Part shown: positions 34,430-42,689 of the stretch, in pieces
How the letters are laid out: each line of letters opens with the position of its first letter
Numbering within the stretch: position 1 is the stretch's first letter
Source of the DNA: Bog-257 sp963834135
GTDB lineage: Bacteria; Acidobacteriota; Terriglobia; Terriglobales; Acidobacteriaceae
NCBI GenBank assembly: GCA_963834135.1
Contig: CAWIAN010000004.1
Location: 186,001-250,000, forward strand
Direction: 5' to 3'
DNA length: 64,000 nt
Made by a program: the position numbers and the translations under genes
Notes under the pieces: generated by a model
What the model saw: the letters and a program-made list of their open reading frames with translations, nothing else
Told to the model about the DNA's origin: nothing
Databases searched by the model: none

Positions 34430-34846
34430 ATGGAAAGCAGTTCGCAGTTGAGTATCGAGCCGCAAGTGGGGACAACGGTGAGCTGGATGAGGACTCTGGG
34501 CCCGAAAACGGTGCTCTGCGTGGATGACGAGGCGATTGGGCTCCGTGTCCGCAAGATTATGCTCGAAAGTCACGGCTTTACTGTTCTGACCGCCAACAGC
34601 GGGCAGCAGGGACTCGCCCTTTTCGACGAGCACCATGTTGACCTGGTCGTGCTCGACTATTACATGCCTGGAATGAATGGCGGCGACGTTGCGGCGGAGA
34701 TCCGCAAGCGCAAGCCTTCGGTCCCCATCATCTTCCTTTCGGCCTACTTCTCGCTGCCGGCGTCCGCGCTGGAGTTGGCCAATGCCTTCATCACCAAGGG
34801 CGATCCGCCCGACGTTCTGATCGAGAAAATCGAACAGCTGGTGTAA
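34430..34846 (+). CDS. Single-domain response regulator (CheY-like)
   Basis: 138 residues from ATG 34430 (GTG 34397 possible). The receiver domain occupies about 25-138: VLCVDDEAIGLRVRKIML with the acidic pair, phospho-acceptor Asp in LVVLDYYMPGMNGGDV, IIFLSAY with the Ser/Thr switch position, and the Lys of FITKGDPP. No output domain. No histidine kinase nearby; it probably joins a remote phosphorelay. Confidence 0.87.
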   Translation: MESSSQLSIEPQVGTTVSWMRTLGPKTVLCVDDEAIGLRVRKIMLESHGFTVLTANSGQQGLALFDEHHVDLVVLDYYMPGMNGGDVAAEIRKRKPSVPIIFLSAYFSLPASALELANAFITKGDPPDVLIEKIEQLV

Positions 34847-34856
34847 CGCGGACGGC

Positions 34857-35678
34857 CTACCAATGGAATGGAAGCTTGTGCGGCAGCAGATACGTGAAGC
34901 CGGCGAACACCTCCCATTGGGTGGACGTGCTGGTTAGCCCGTGATCGAAGCCGCAATCCAGAACCAGCGTATTCTTCGCGTTGTAATTCACAGCCCACAA
35001 ATTGCCCACCGCATTGCCGTGCAGGAATGGCTGTGTGAAGTGCCATATCTCCCCGGATAAGCCGAACTTGCCGCGCAGGGGATGCGAGACCGAAAGGGTC
35101 TGCCCAAAAGCAGCCCGACGAACGCTACCGTCAACGATTTCGTTGAAGATGTAGTTCGTGTCATAGTGAAATCCCTTGACATCGCCGCTGATGAGCAGGA
35201 ACGCAGAGTTCGCGAAGCTTGCGATATCCAGATCCGGCGCGGCGCCCGAGTAAGCCCGCCCGAAGTAGCTCAACGCGACCGTAGGATTCGCGCCTTCGCC
35301 GTGATGAACGACCGCCTGAAATCCCAGATCAACGTCTCCAGGCGCATTGGTCGGCTGTCCTTCAGCATGCGAGTGCGCGTAGGGTTCGGCGGCCACCAGC
35401 ACTTCAAGCCAGCGCGATGCCGTGTACTTAATCACTTCATTGATGCTGGTCTGGGAAACCACATCCGGCGACTGCCATGCCGCCAGAATCCCCGTCTCGA
35501 ATTGCAGATAGCCCACCGGAGTCAGGGTAGCGGGCGTGGAAACGGTCGGCCTTGCCGGGTTGGCTACCGGCGCATCGGGAGACGGCGCATCCTGCGTTTT
35601 CTCCTGGGTTTGCTGCGCAGCCGCGAGAGCACTCATCCAGAGCACCAGTATCAGCCAACACGCGCGGCTCTTCCGCAT
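34857..35678 (-). CDS. Putative outer-membrane transporter/channel protein
   Basis: 273 residues with a signal peptide ending near LAAAQ. After a Pro/Ala-rich linker the sequence has alternating aromatic beta strands (VGYLQFETGILAAWQ, PYAHSHAEGQ, VSHPLRGKFGLSGEIWHF) and ends WEVFAGFTYLLPHKLPFHW. This resembles the MetA/phenol-degradation-type barrel family found widely in Acidobacteriota. Substrate unknown. It overlaps closely with the uspA gene downstream on the same strand (adjacent bases), so co-expression is likely. Confidence 0.65.
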   Translation of the reverse strand: MRKSRACWLILVLWMSALAAAQQTQEKTQDAPSPDAPVANPARPTVSTPATLTPVGYLQFETGILAAWQSPDVVSQTSINEVIKYTASRWLEVLVAAEPYAHSHAEGQPTNAPGDVDLGFQAVVHHGEGANPTVALSYFGRAYSGAAPDLDIASFANSAFLLISGDVKGFHYDTNYIFNEIVDGSVRRAAFGQTLSVSHPLRGKFGLSGEIWHFTQPFLHGNAVGNLWAVNYNAKNTLVLDCGFDHGLTSTSTQWEVFAGFTYLLPHKLPFHW

Positions 35679-36095
35679 TCACTTTGCCCTCAGTAATAGC
35701 ACCGGCACGCTGACGTTGTGTTGCACTTGCGATGCCGTTGTACCGAGGAAGATATCGGCAAGAAAGCGGTGGCCGTGAGTGCTCATGGCGATCAGGTCGC
35801 AGCCTTTCTGCTGCACCCACTTGATGATTTCGCGCGCTGGATCGCCGTAGGCCAGTTCCGATTCAGCCGGGATGCCAATGGATTGAAACTCAGTGCAAAC
35901 CTTCTCCAAATACGCCGTGTCTTCCGTGATTTCGCGGCTGATGGCGTCCCGGCCATAGGTGCGAGCCGCCCAGCCATCGGCGACGTGCAGCAGTACCAGA
36001 CGGCTGCCCGCAAGTTTCGCCAACTCCTTCACGTGCTCGATGATGGCCCGGTCCGTCGGAGTGCCGTCGAGTGTCACCAGAATGGTTTCGTACAT
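35679..36095 (-). CDS. Universal stress protein (UspA family)
   Basis: 138 residues. The fold is clear: ETILVTLDGTPTDRAIIEHV at the start and the ATP-binding GX2GX9GS(T)-like C-terminal stretch MSTHGHRFLADIFLGTTASQ. The motif suggests an ATP-binding member. Cytoplasmic stress protein of unspecified mechanism. It lies between mntH and the outer-membrane protein gene, all on the minus strand. Confidence 0.9.
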   Translation of the reverse strand: MYETILVTLDGTPTDRAIIEHVKELAKLAGSRLVLLHVADGWAARTYGRDAISREITEDTAYLEKVCTEFQSIGIPAESELAYGDPAREIIKWVQQKGCDLIAMSTHGHRFLADIFLGTTASQVQHNVSVPVLLLRAK

Positions 36096-36117
36096 GGTGG
36101 TAGCCCTGTTGTGTGGT

Positions 36118-37596
36118 TCACCTGCCGAGAACGACTTGCCATGCCGCTTTCAGCGAGTCGGGCAGGCCATAAATGTCCATCGCCGTAATCAGGATCGCGC
36201 TGGTCCAGCCCGCCGTCAGCAGAAACCAGCCATTCTTCCATCGTCCCATGCGCCGCCGCGAACTGGTGAACTGCAGCAGCGGGAACATTGCAAACGGCAG
36301 TTGCAGCGCCAATACTACCTGGCTCAGTGTTAAAAGGTCGGTGACGCTGCTATCGCCACGCAGGCCGATGATAAACACTGCCGGAAGGATCGCCAACGTT
36401 CTTGTGATCAGGCGGCGGACCCAGGGCTTGATCCGCCAATGCATGAAGCCTTCCATCACTACCTGACCGGCGAGTGTGCCGGTGATCGTGCTGCTTTGGC
36501 CGCTGGCGAGAAGAGCCACGGCAAACAATGTGCTGGCGGCCGCAGTGCCCAATAAAGGTGCAAGAGTCAGATAGGCTACGCGGATCCAGTCGCTGTCTGC
36601 GTTGAAGTGGACCACCTGTCCCCCCAACACCGTCACGCTTTCTTTGCCGAAGAAGATGAGTGCTGCGAGCACCAGGATCGCCGCATTCACAAAGAAGGCA
36701 ATCGTCAAGGCGACGGTCGAGTCGATGGTATTGAAGGTGATGGCCCGACGCATCGACTCGGTGTCTTTCTGGAGCTTGCGGCTCTGCACCAGCGCCGAAT
36801 GCAGGTAGAGGTTGTGCGGCATCACTGTGGCTCCGATGATGCCGATGGCGACATACAGCATTCCCGCCTGCCGGAAATGCGGGCTGATCAGCGCAGCACC
36901 CATCTCCAGAAAGCTAGGCTTGGTCTGCGGCAGGACAAAGAGTTCGATGAAGTAGCAGATCGAGATGGTAGCAACCAGAATCACCACAACGGCTTCGATG
37001 GTGCGCATACCGCGGCTTTGCAGGGCCAGCAGCAGCAGTACGTCAAGGCCGGTGATGATGACCGCCCAGAGCATCGGGATGTGAAACAGCAGGTTGAGCG
37101 CGACCGCGCTGCCCAGCACCTCGGCCAGGTCGCAGGCGCCGATTGCAACTTCGCTCATCAGCCAGTTCGGCCAGCGAGTCCACCTCGGATACCAGTCGCG
37201 GCAGCATTGAGCCAGATCCTTGCCGGTGACCACGCCCAGCCGCGCCGAAATGACCTGCATGAAGATAGCCATGAGGCTGGCCAGACCGACGACCCAGAGC
37301 AGCCCGTACTTGAACTGTGCTCCACCTTGCAGATCGGTTCCCCAGTTGCCGGGGTCCATGTATCCGACGCTCACCAGAATTGCCGGGCCGACGAAGGCCC
37401 GCCACTGCTCCCAGAAGCCGGCACCGTGATCGGGAACCGAAACCGTGCTGTGCAGGCCCTCGAGAGACACGTGCGCGCGGTCGACATCAGTCGAGCGCTG
37501 CCTCTCCTGCAGCTGCGGATTGTCTTTTTGCAGCGTCGACTCGTCCATGCGAATGGGCTGGAACCTCTGCCACGAGGCCAGGACGAGCCAGCTCAT
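36118..37596 (-). CDS. mntH: Nramp-family Mn(II)/divalent metal transporter
   Basis: Up to 492 residues; ATG at about 37548 (MDESTLQKDN) is an alternative start. Eleven or so membrane helices. The metal-binding motif DPGNWGTD of TM1 and the MPHNLYLHSALVQSR motif of TM6 are intact. H+-coupled Mn2+ or Fe2+ uptake across the inner membrane. It lies 76 bp downstream of the mntR gene on the same strand, with a TTAAC palindrome in between. Confidence 0.9.
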   Translation of the reverse strand: MSWLVLASWQRFQPIRMDESTLQKDNPQLQERQRSTDVDRAHVSLEGLHSTVSVPDHGAGFWEQWRAFVGPAILVSVGYMDPGNWGTDLQGGAQFKYGLLWVVGLASLMAIFMQVISARLGVVTGKDLAQCCRDWYPRWTRWPNWLMSEVAIGACDLAEVLGSAVALNLLFHIPMLWAVIITGLDVLLLLALQSRGMRTIEAVVVILVATISICYFIELFVLPQTKPSFLEMGAALISPHFRQAGMLYVAIGIIGATVMPHNLYLHSALVQSRKLQKDTESMRRAITFNTIDSTVALTIAFFVNAAILVLAALIFFGKESVTVLGGQVVHFNADSDWIRVAYLTLAPLLGTAAASTLFAVALLASGQSSTITGTLAGQVVMEGFMHWRIKPWVRRLITRTLAILPAVFIIGLRGDSSVTDLLTLSQVVLALQLPFAMFPLLQFTSSRRRMGRWKNGWFLLTAGWTSAILITAMDIYGLPDSLKAAWQVVLGR

Positions 37597-37631
37597 CCGG
37601 TCGTTGCATTAATGGGAGTGTACCACAGAGG

Positions 37632-37666
37632 ATTAACTGAGGTTAACTATTTAACTGATGTTAACC
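37632..37666. promoter_or_regulatory. Candidate MntR operator
   Basis: ATTAACTGAGGTTAAC followed at once by TATTTAACTGATGTTAACC: two imperfect copies of TTAACTGA(G/T)GTTAAC, each near-palindromic, directly between mntR and mntH. Position and symmetry fit a DtxR/MntR-type site controlling mntH. A related GTTAACTAC word precedes mntR (38347-38356). Confidence 0.55.
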
Positions 37667-37671
37667 GGGGC

Positions 37672-38346
37672 CTAGGAGGACTTAGATACCCATATCTTTT
37701 CTGCTGCCGGGCCGCCGAGTTCAATGGCTTTGCCCTCGATCGCCAGCGAAAGCGTGCCGTCATAGTTGCGGGCGTTGACCTTCAATCCCGCACCTGGGCG
37801 AATGCCTTTGTGCTCCAGAAATTCCAGCAGCTTGCGGTCTCGTTCGTAGATGCTGCGGACTGCGTAGCGGCCTCCGGGAAGCGTCTCGGATAAAGGCAGC
37901 AAGCCGCGTTTGCGCTTGGCTCGCGGCTGTTCGGGGATCGCTGCGTTCCCATGAGGGCAGGCGCCGCCTCGACCAAGCTTCTTTACGAGAAGATTTTCGA
38001 AATCGCCAGAGACGGCATGCTCCAGGCGCTCGGCCTCATCATGCACCTTGTACCAGGTCATGCCGAAGACTTCGTGCAGCATGCGTTCGATGAGATGGTG
38101 CCGGGTGACGAGCTGGCGCGCGATCTTGCGTCCCGAGGCGGTCAGTTGTATGCGACCGTCTTGCCGCACGGAAACCAGGCGGTCGCGTTTCAGTCGCCGC
38201 AGGGCCATGGTGACCGCTGGAGCCGACACAGACAGCCACTGTGCCAGACGTGCCGCGATGACCTGTTCGCCTTCGCATTCGGCCTCGAGGATGGCCTTCA
38301 GGTAGTCTTCTTTGGAGACGGTAATCATACTTTTCGTCACGGGCAA
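37672..38346 (-). CDS. mntR: DtxR/MntR-family metal-dependent repressor
   Basis: 224 residues (ATG 38328 would give the more typical start MITVSKEDYLKAI). The winged HTH is at about 10-65 (LAQWLSVSAPAVTMALRRLK). The metal-binding/dimerisation region includes HHLIERMLHEVFGM and DEAERLEHAVSG with the conserved His/Glu/Cys-type ligands. A C-terminal FeoA/SH3-like domain ends the protein. Likely senses Mn2+ and represses mntH next to it. Confidence 0.88.
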   Translation of the reverse strand: MPVTKSMITVSKEDYLKAILEAECEGEQVIAARLAQWLSVSAPAVTMALRRLKRDRLVSVRQDGRIQLTASGRKIARQLVTRHHLIERMLHEVFGMTWYKVHDEAERLEHAVSGDFENLLVKKLGRGGACPHGNAAIPEQPRAKRKRGLLPLSETLPGGRYAVRSIYERDRKLLEFLEHKGIRPGAGLKVNARNYDGTLSLAIEGKAIELGGPAAEKIWVSKSS

Positions 38347-38717
38347 TAGTTAACTACGGCTAAGAAGAGTTTGCAAATGGTGGTCAGTCGCTCTGTATCA
38401 CATTCCGAGGTTGTCATCCTGAGCGGAGCGTCCGCCTGCCTTTTGCGATTCGCCGGTGTTGCCAATCGCGCGGACGCGGAGTCGAAGGACCCCTTAAGCT
38501 GAGACAATCTTTCCGGGGGTAGCGGTCCCTCGACTGCGCTCGGGACAGGCTCTTCGACTTCGCAGCGCAAACTACGCGCTGCTGCGCTCAGGATGACAAT
38601 TCACAAAAGAGAACAGCCGTCGCGACAGGCGCAGGGAGGCCGCATGGTTTGACACACGCGCCACCATCCCCCTACTCTTTTCTTTCGCCTCTTACCTGCA
38701 AGGCAAGCTGTGTTCTT
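38347..38717. other. Intergenic region, mostly MITE-like repeat
   Basis: Divergent space between mntR and purD. 38412-38598 is a repeat element (listed separately). The rest must hold both promoters; none is clear. Confidence 0.4.
38412..38598 (+). repeat. MITE-like element, HPERS family
   Basis: 187 bp with inverted ends TGTCATCCTGAGCG and CGCTCAGGATGACA. Interior holds GGAGTCGAAGGACCCC and GGTCCCTCGACTGCGCTCGG blocks, shared with copies near 28.3, 40.1 and 41.4 kb. No coding capacity; spurious ORFs translate it as HPERS-type peptides. Confidence 0.75.
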
Positions 38718-40004
38718 ATGAAAGTACTGGTCCTCGGAAGCGGTGGCCGCGAGCACGCGATGGTGTGGAAGCTGCGGCAGTCACCCCGCATCAAAAAACT
38801 CTATTGCGCGCCCGGTAACGGTGGAATCGCCACCGACGCGGAGTGCGTTGCCGCCGATGTGAAGAACCTCGATTCGCTGATTCAACTTGCCAGTCGGCTC
38901 AGTCCCGACCTGACGGTGGTTGGTCCTGAATTGCCGCTCACGCTGGGTGTGGTCGATGAGTTTCAGAAGCGCGGCTGGCCGATCTTTGGACCCACTCGCG
39001 CCGCAGCTCAACTGGAATCGAGTAAGAGTTTCGCCAAGGAGTTCATGCAGCGCCACCGCATTCCGACGGCGAAATATTCTGTCGTCGCCAGCAAGGACGC
39101 GATCCCCGAAGCGTTGAAGCTTTTTCACACTCCGTTGGTGGTCAAGGCCGACGGGCTTGCGGCCGGCAAGGGCGTAGTCATCGCCCAGTCGAAAGAGGAG
39201 GCGCAGCGCACGGCGGAAGAGATGCTTGCCGGCAAAATGGTGGGCGAGGCGGGCTCGCGCGTCGTATTCGAGGAGTGCCTGGAGGGTGAGGAACTTTCGT
39301 TCCTGGTGATGAGCGACGGCGAGCGTGTGGTGCCGCTAGTCGCGACGCAAGACCATAAACGGGTTGCCGACGGGGACCGCGGACCCAACACCGGAGGCAT
39401 GGGAGCGTACTCGACCGGCCAGATGGTGGATCAACAGATGAGCGACTGGCTGATCACGCATATTGCGCAGCCGGTGATTGCCGGAATGAAGGCCGAGGGC
39501 GCCGAATACAAAGGCATTCTCTATTGCGGCATCATGATGACGGCCAAGGGGCCGATGGTGCTGGAGTTCAACTGCCGCTTCGGCGATCCCGAGACGCAGC
39601 CGATCATGATGCGCATGGAGAGCGATCTGCTGGAGGCGATGGAGTCATCGATCGCCGGCCGGGTCAGCGCGGGTGATTTCCGCTGGTCGCCGGATCCGGC
39701 GGTGTGCGTGGTGATGGCATCAGGAGGATACCCGGGGGCATTTGAGGCGGGCAAGCCGATCTTCGGTATCGACGAAGCCGAGCGTATTTACGGCGTGAAG
39801 GTGTTTCATGCCGGAACGAATCGCCGCGATAACATCTATTACACGACAGGCGGACGCGTGTTGGGGGTGACGGCGCGTGGCAGCGATCTGCCGGATGCCG
39901 TCGAGCGCGCTTACGACGCGGTGATGAAGATTCGCTTCGAGGGCATGCATTACCGCAAAGATATTGCCGCCCGTGGGCTGCGGCATTTGCGGGAAGGGAA
40001 GTAG
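38718..40004 (+). CDS. purD: Phosphoribosylamine-glycine ligase (GARS)
   Basis: 428 residues from ATG 38718 (MKVLVLGSGGREHAMVWKL, the canonical start). ATP-grasp features: SKSFAKEFMQRHRIPTA, VVKADGLAAGKGVVIA, EECLEGEELSFLVMSDG and the GARS signature RFGDPETQPIM. Second step of purine synthesis. purE lies 375 bp downstream, separated by repeats. Confidence 0.95.
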   Translation: MKVLVLGSGGREHAMVWKLRQSPRIKKLYCAPGNGGIATDAECVAADVKNLDSLIQLASRLSPDLTVVGPELPLTLGVVDEFQKRGWPIFGPTRAAAQLESSKSFAKEFMQRHRIPTAKYSVVASKDAIPEALKLFHTPLVVKADGLAAGKGVVIAQSKEEAQRTAEEMLAGKMVGEAGSRVVFEECLEGEELSFLVMSDGERVVPLVATQDHKRVADGDRGPNTGGMGAYSTGQMVDQQMSDWLITHIAQPVIAGMKAEGAEYKGILYCGIMMTAKGPMVLEFNCRFGDPETQPIMMRMESDLLEAMESSIAGRVSAGDFRWSPDPAVCVVMASGGYPGAFEAGKPIFGIDEAERIYGVKVFHAGTNRRDNIYYTTGGRVLGVTARGSDLPDAVERAYDAVMKIRFEGMHYRKDIAARGLRHLREGK

Positions 40005-40078
40005 ATCGATTGAGCGTTAATCGATTAGCGTTAAAGGGTAGAGCGGACCTTCAGGTCCGCGTCACGTTTTCGGGAAAT

Positions 40079-40305
40079 TGTCATCCCGAGCGAAGCCGAG
40101 GGATCTGCGGTTTGCTTGTGGTGGAACCGCATTTTCAGTTGATTGTCATCCTGAGCGGAGCAGCGCGCGGTTTGCGCTGCGGAGTCGAAGGACCCCTACA
40201 ACGGGCAGAATCCTTCAAGCTGTAGAGGTCCTTCGGCTGCGCGTCCGCCGCTCCGCAAAAGCAGCGGAGCGAAAAATCGAGCGGACGATTCGCTCAGGAT
40301 GACAC
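40079..40305 (+). repeat. Two adjacent MITE-like HPERS elements
   Basis: A partial copy starts TGTCATCCCGAGCGAAGCCG at 40079. A full 162-bp copy spans 40144-40305 with ends TGTCATCCTGAGCG and CGCTCAGGATGACA. They fill most of the purD-purE gap (40005-40378). Confidence 0.75.
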
Positions 40306-40378
40306 GCTATAAAATCCACAGGTTAAGCGGTGCTGCGCCGTCTGCATCTTAGTTTTTATTCCAACGTAGAAAGAAGCT

Positions 40379-40888
40379 ATGAGCACAAATCCTCAAGTCT
40401 CCATCGTCATGGGCAGCGACTCCGACCTCGACATCATGAATGAGGCCGCGAAAGCGCTGGCTGAGTTTGGTATTCCTTACGAGATCGACATCACCTCGGC
40501 GCACCGTTCGCCGGCGCGCACCAGCGCGTACACGCGAGCGCTGAAAGGCCGCGGCGTGAAGGTCGTAATCGCCGGAGCCGGCGGCGCAGCTCATCTTGCG
40601 GGCGTTATCGCTGCCGAGACGACCCTGCCGGTGATCGCTGTGCCGATCCCATCAACCGCGCTGCTCGGTCTGGATTCGCTGCTGGCCATGGTGCAGATGC
40701 CCGCGGGCATCCCCGTCGCAACCGTCGCCATCGGCAAGCCAGGTGCAACCAACGCCGGGATTCTCGCCGCGCAGATGATCGGCTTGTATGACGCCGAGGT
40801 CGGCAAGAAGCTGGAAGCGCACAAGGAAAAGCTGGCCAAGGGCGTCGAAGCCAAGTCGAAGAAGCTGAAAGAGAGTTTGAAGGCCTAG
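40379..40888 (+). CDS. purE: N5-CAIR mutase (PurE)
   Basis: 169 residues, single-domain class I PurE. VSIVMGSDSDLDIMNEA, YEIDITSAHRSPARTSAY (with the catalytic His), AGAGGAAHLAGVIAA and TTLPVIAVPIPSTALLGLDS are all conserved. Interconverts N5-CAIR and CAIR in purine synthesis; no purK is adjacent. The C-terminus ends in a Lys-rich helix. Confidence 0.95.
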   Translation: MSTNPQVSIVMGSDSDLDIMNEAAKALAEFGIPYEIDITSAHRSPARTSAYTRALKGRGVKVVIAGAGGAAHLAGVIAAETTLPVIAVPIPSTALLGLDSLLAMVQMPAGIPVATVAIGKPGATNAGILAAQMIGLYDAEVGKKLEAHKEKLAKGVEAKSKKLKESLKA

Positions 40889-41571
40889 CGCTTTTCTTGA
40901 GGGCGGTTGCAGTGACGGCAGCCGCCTCCTCTTTCGAATTGTCATCCCGACCGCAGGCGGCGCGTTGTTGGCCGCCGGAGTGGAGGGACCTGCGTTTCCT
41001 CGCGACGAAAGGAACGTACGTAGATTCCTCGCCTCGCTCGTGATGGCAATCCTGAACACATACGTTCCCGATTTTGCACGCTGCCTTCTCTGTCAACCAC
41101 TTGCCGATTTGGGACTGACAATTTCCGAGCGGCTTTCAAATCTGGTAAACGGACGCAATGCAGGATGGCGATTCCTGCGCATTGTTGACTGTTTGAGCGC
41201 CTTCAAGAGGCCGGAAGGTACTCTGGATCAGCTACCCCTCGCCGCGCGTCTTAAAACGCACGTAAACGCGATTTCCCGTTTTGGGACAATAACTTACGGG
41301 CGCCTCACGTGCCTGCCTTCTCCTGGGACTTCCGCCTGGGTCATCTGTGAATGTCGGTTCACTCACCGATGAATTGTCATCCCGAGCGTAGTCGAGGGAC
41401 CTGCGGTTTCCTCGCAGGGGAAGAAGAACGCAAGCCTGGATAGCGGTCCTTCGACTGCGCGTCCGCCCGCCGCCTAGGGGCGGCGGAAAGCAAAGAAGCG
41501 GACGCTCCGCTCAGGATGACACCCATTGAGAAGCGGACGCTCCGCTCAGGATGACACTTACCTGTTAGGAG
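40889..41571. other. Repeat-rich intergenic region
   Basis: About 680 bp between convergent purE and galU. Partial HPERS repeat at about 40939-41050; possible decayed coding DNA at 41050-41370 for which no family is recognised; composite HPERS copy at 41375-41556. No confident gene. Confidence 0.5.
41375..41556 (+). repeat. MITE-like HPERS element with duplicated 3' end
   Basis: Begins TGTCATCCCGAGCGTAGTCG. The terminal block GCGGACGCTCCGCTCAGG followed by ATGACA occurs twice (ending 41521 and 41556), so the right end was duplicated, about 35 bp apart. Confidence 0.7.
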
Positions 41572-42456
41572 TCAGATCTCGAGCGACTTCAGATACTGCC
41601 GGAATTCGGCTCCGATGTCCTTGCGCTTGAGGGCGAACTCCACATTGGCTTTCAGGAAGCCCATCTTGTCGCCGGTATCGTGCCGCGTGCCCTTGAAGAC
41701 GAATCCGTAAACTTTCTCTTTCTTCAATAGCTGCTTGATGCCGTCAGTGAGTTGCAGTTCCCCCAAAGCTCCCGGTGGCGTGGAAGCTATGCAGTCGAAG
41801 ACCGCGGGAGTCAGGATGTAACGGCCGATGATGGCGAGCTTCGAGGGCGCGTCTTCGAGCTTCGGCTTCTCCACCATATTGTGGACTTCGAAGAGCCGTC
41901 CCTCCCACTTGCCGGGAACCGGTTTTACATCGAGCACACCATACGACGAGATGGCTTTGCCCTCGACCACCTGCGTTGCGATCACCGAACAGCCCGTCTC
42001 GTTATAGACCTCGATCATCTGCTTCAGGCAGGGCGGATCGGCGTCGATTACGTCGTCGGGCAGGATGACGGCGAAGGGCTCATCGCCGACAAGTTCGCGG
42101 GCCATCAGCACGGCATGGCCGAGTCCCTTGGCTTCTTTCTGGCGGGTGTAAGAGATGTGCGCCAGGCGCGAGATGGGTTCGACCAGCGCGAGGGCTTCTT
42201 TCTTGCCGCGCTCCTCCAGCGTCTTCTGCAATTCGTAGCTGATATCGAAGTGGTCTTCCATCGCGCTCTTGCCGCGGCCGGTGACGATGATGATTTCGCC
42301 GCAGCCAGACGCCACAGCTTCTTCCACGCCGTATTGAATGACGGGCTTGTCGACCAGCGGCATCATCTCTTTGGGAAGCGCTTTGGTAGCGGGCAAAAAA
42401 CGCGTGCCCAATCCGGCGGCGGGGAAGACCGCCTTGCGAACTTGTTTCGTGCTCAT
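41572..42456 (-). CDS. galU: UTP-glucose-1-phosphate uridylyltransferase
   Basis: 294 residues from the ATG at 42456 (MSTKQVRKAVFPAAGLGTRF); the frame upstream to 42591 is translated repeat DNA. Nucleotidyltransferase signature AAGLGTRFLPATKALPKEMM, the VDKPVIQYGVEEAV segment, ILPDDVIDADPP and KGTRHDTGDKMGFLKA are present. Makes UDP-glucose for polysaccharides and LPS. Confidence 0.94.
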   Translation of the reverse strand: MSTKQVRKAVFPAAGLGTRFLPATKALPKEMMPLVDKPVIQYGVEEAVASGCGEIIIVTGRGKSAMEDHFDISYELQKTLEERGKKEALALVEPISRLAHISYTRQKEAKGLGHAVLMARELVGDEPFAVILPDDVIDADPPCLKQMIEVYNETGCSVIATQVVEGKAISSYGVLDVKPVPGKWEGRLFEVHNMVEKPKLEDAPSKLAIIGRYILTPAVFDCIASTPPGALGELQLTDGIKQLLKKEKVYGFVFKGTRHDTGDKMGFLKANVEFALKRKDIGAEFRQYLKSLEI

Positions 42457-42572
42457 GATGGCCCCTTGCGTAATGAAAGTTGGATGTCTAAGAATTCTGT
42501 CCGTCGGCTGACGGCTCGTCGGACTAAAGTCCGCCTCGCTCCGAGCATAACAAGAATTCGTAACGGCACACC

Positions 42573-42689
42573 TGAAGGCGTGCCCCTTCAAAGCTTGGTG
42601 AAACGATCTATGAAGGCGTGCCCCTTCAAAGCTTAGTGAAACGATTTTATGAAGGTGTGCCCTTTCAAGGCTTGGTGAAGCGATCTTAG
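42573..42689 (+). repeat. Three tandem 38-39-bp repeats
   Basis: Units start at 42573, 42611 and 42650: TGAAGGCGTGCCCCTTCAAA followed by GCTTGGTGAAACGATCT. They lie between galU and mfd and reach the mfd stop codon. A block just upstream (42510-42535) matches one near 33920, so the two intergenic repeat tracts belong to one family. Confidence 0.75.

Noticed and set aside
40965..41372. 135-residue ORF between purE and galU
   Set aside because: Starts inside a repeat, no recognisable domain, and no ribosome site; at best decayed coding DNA.
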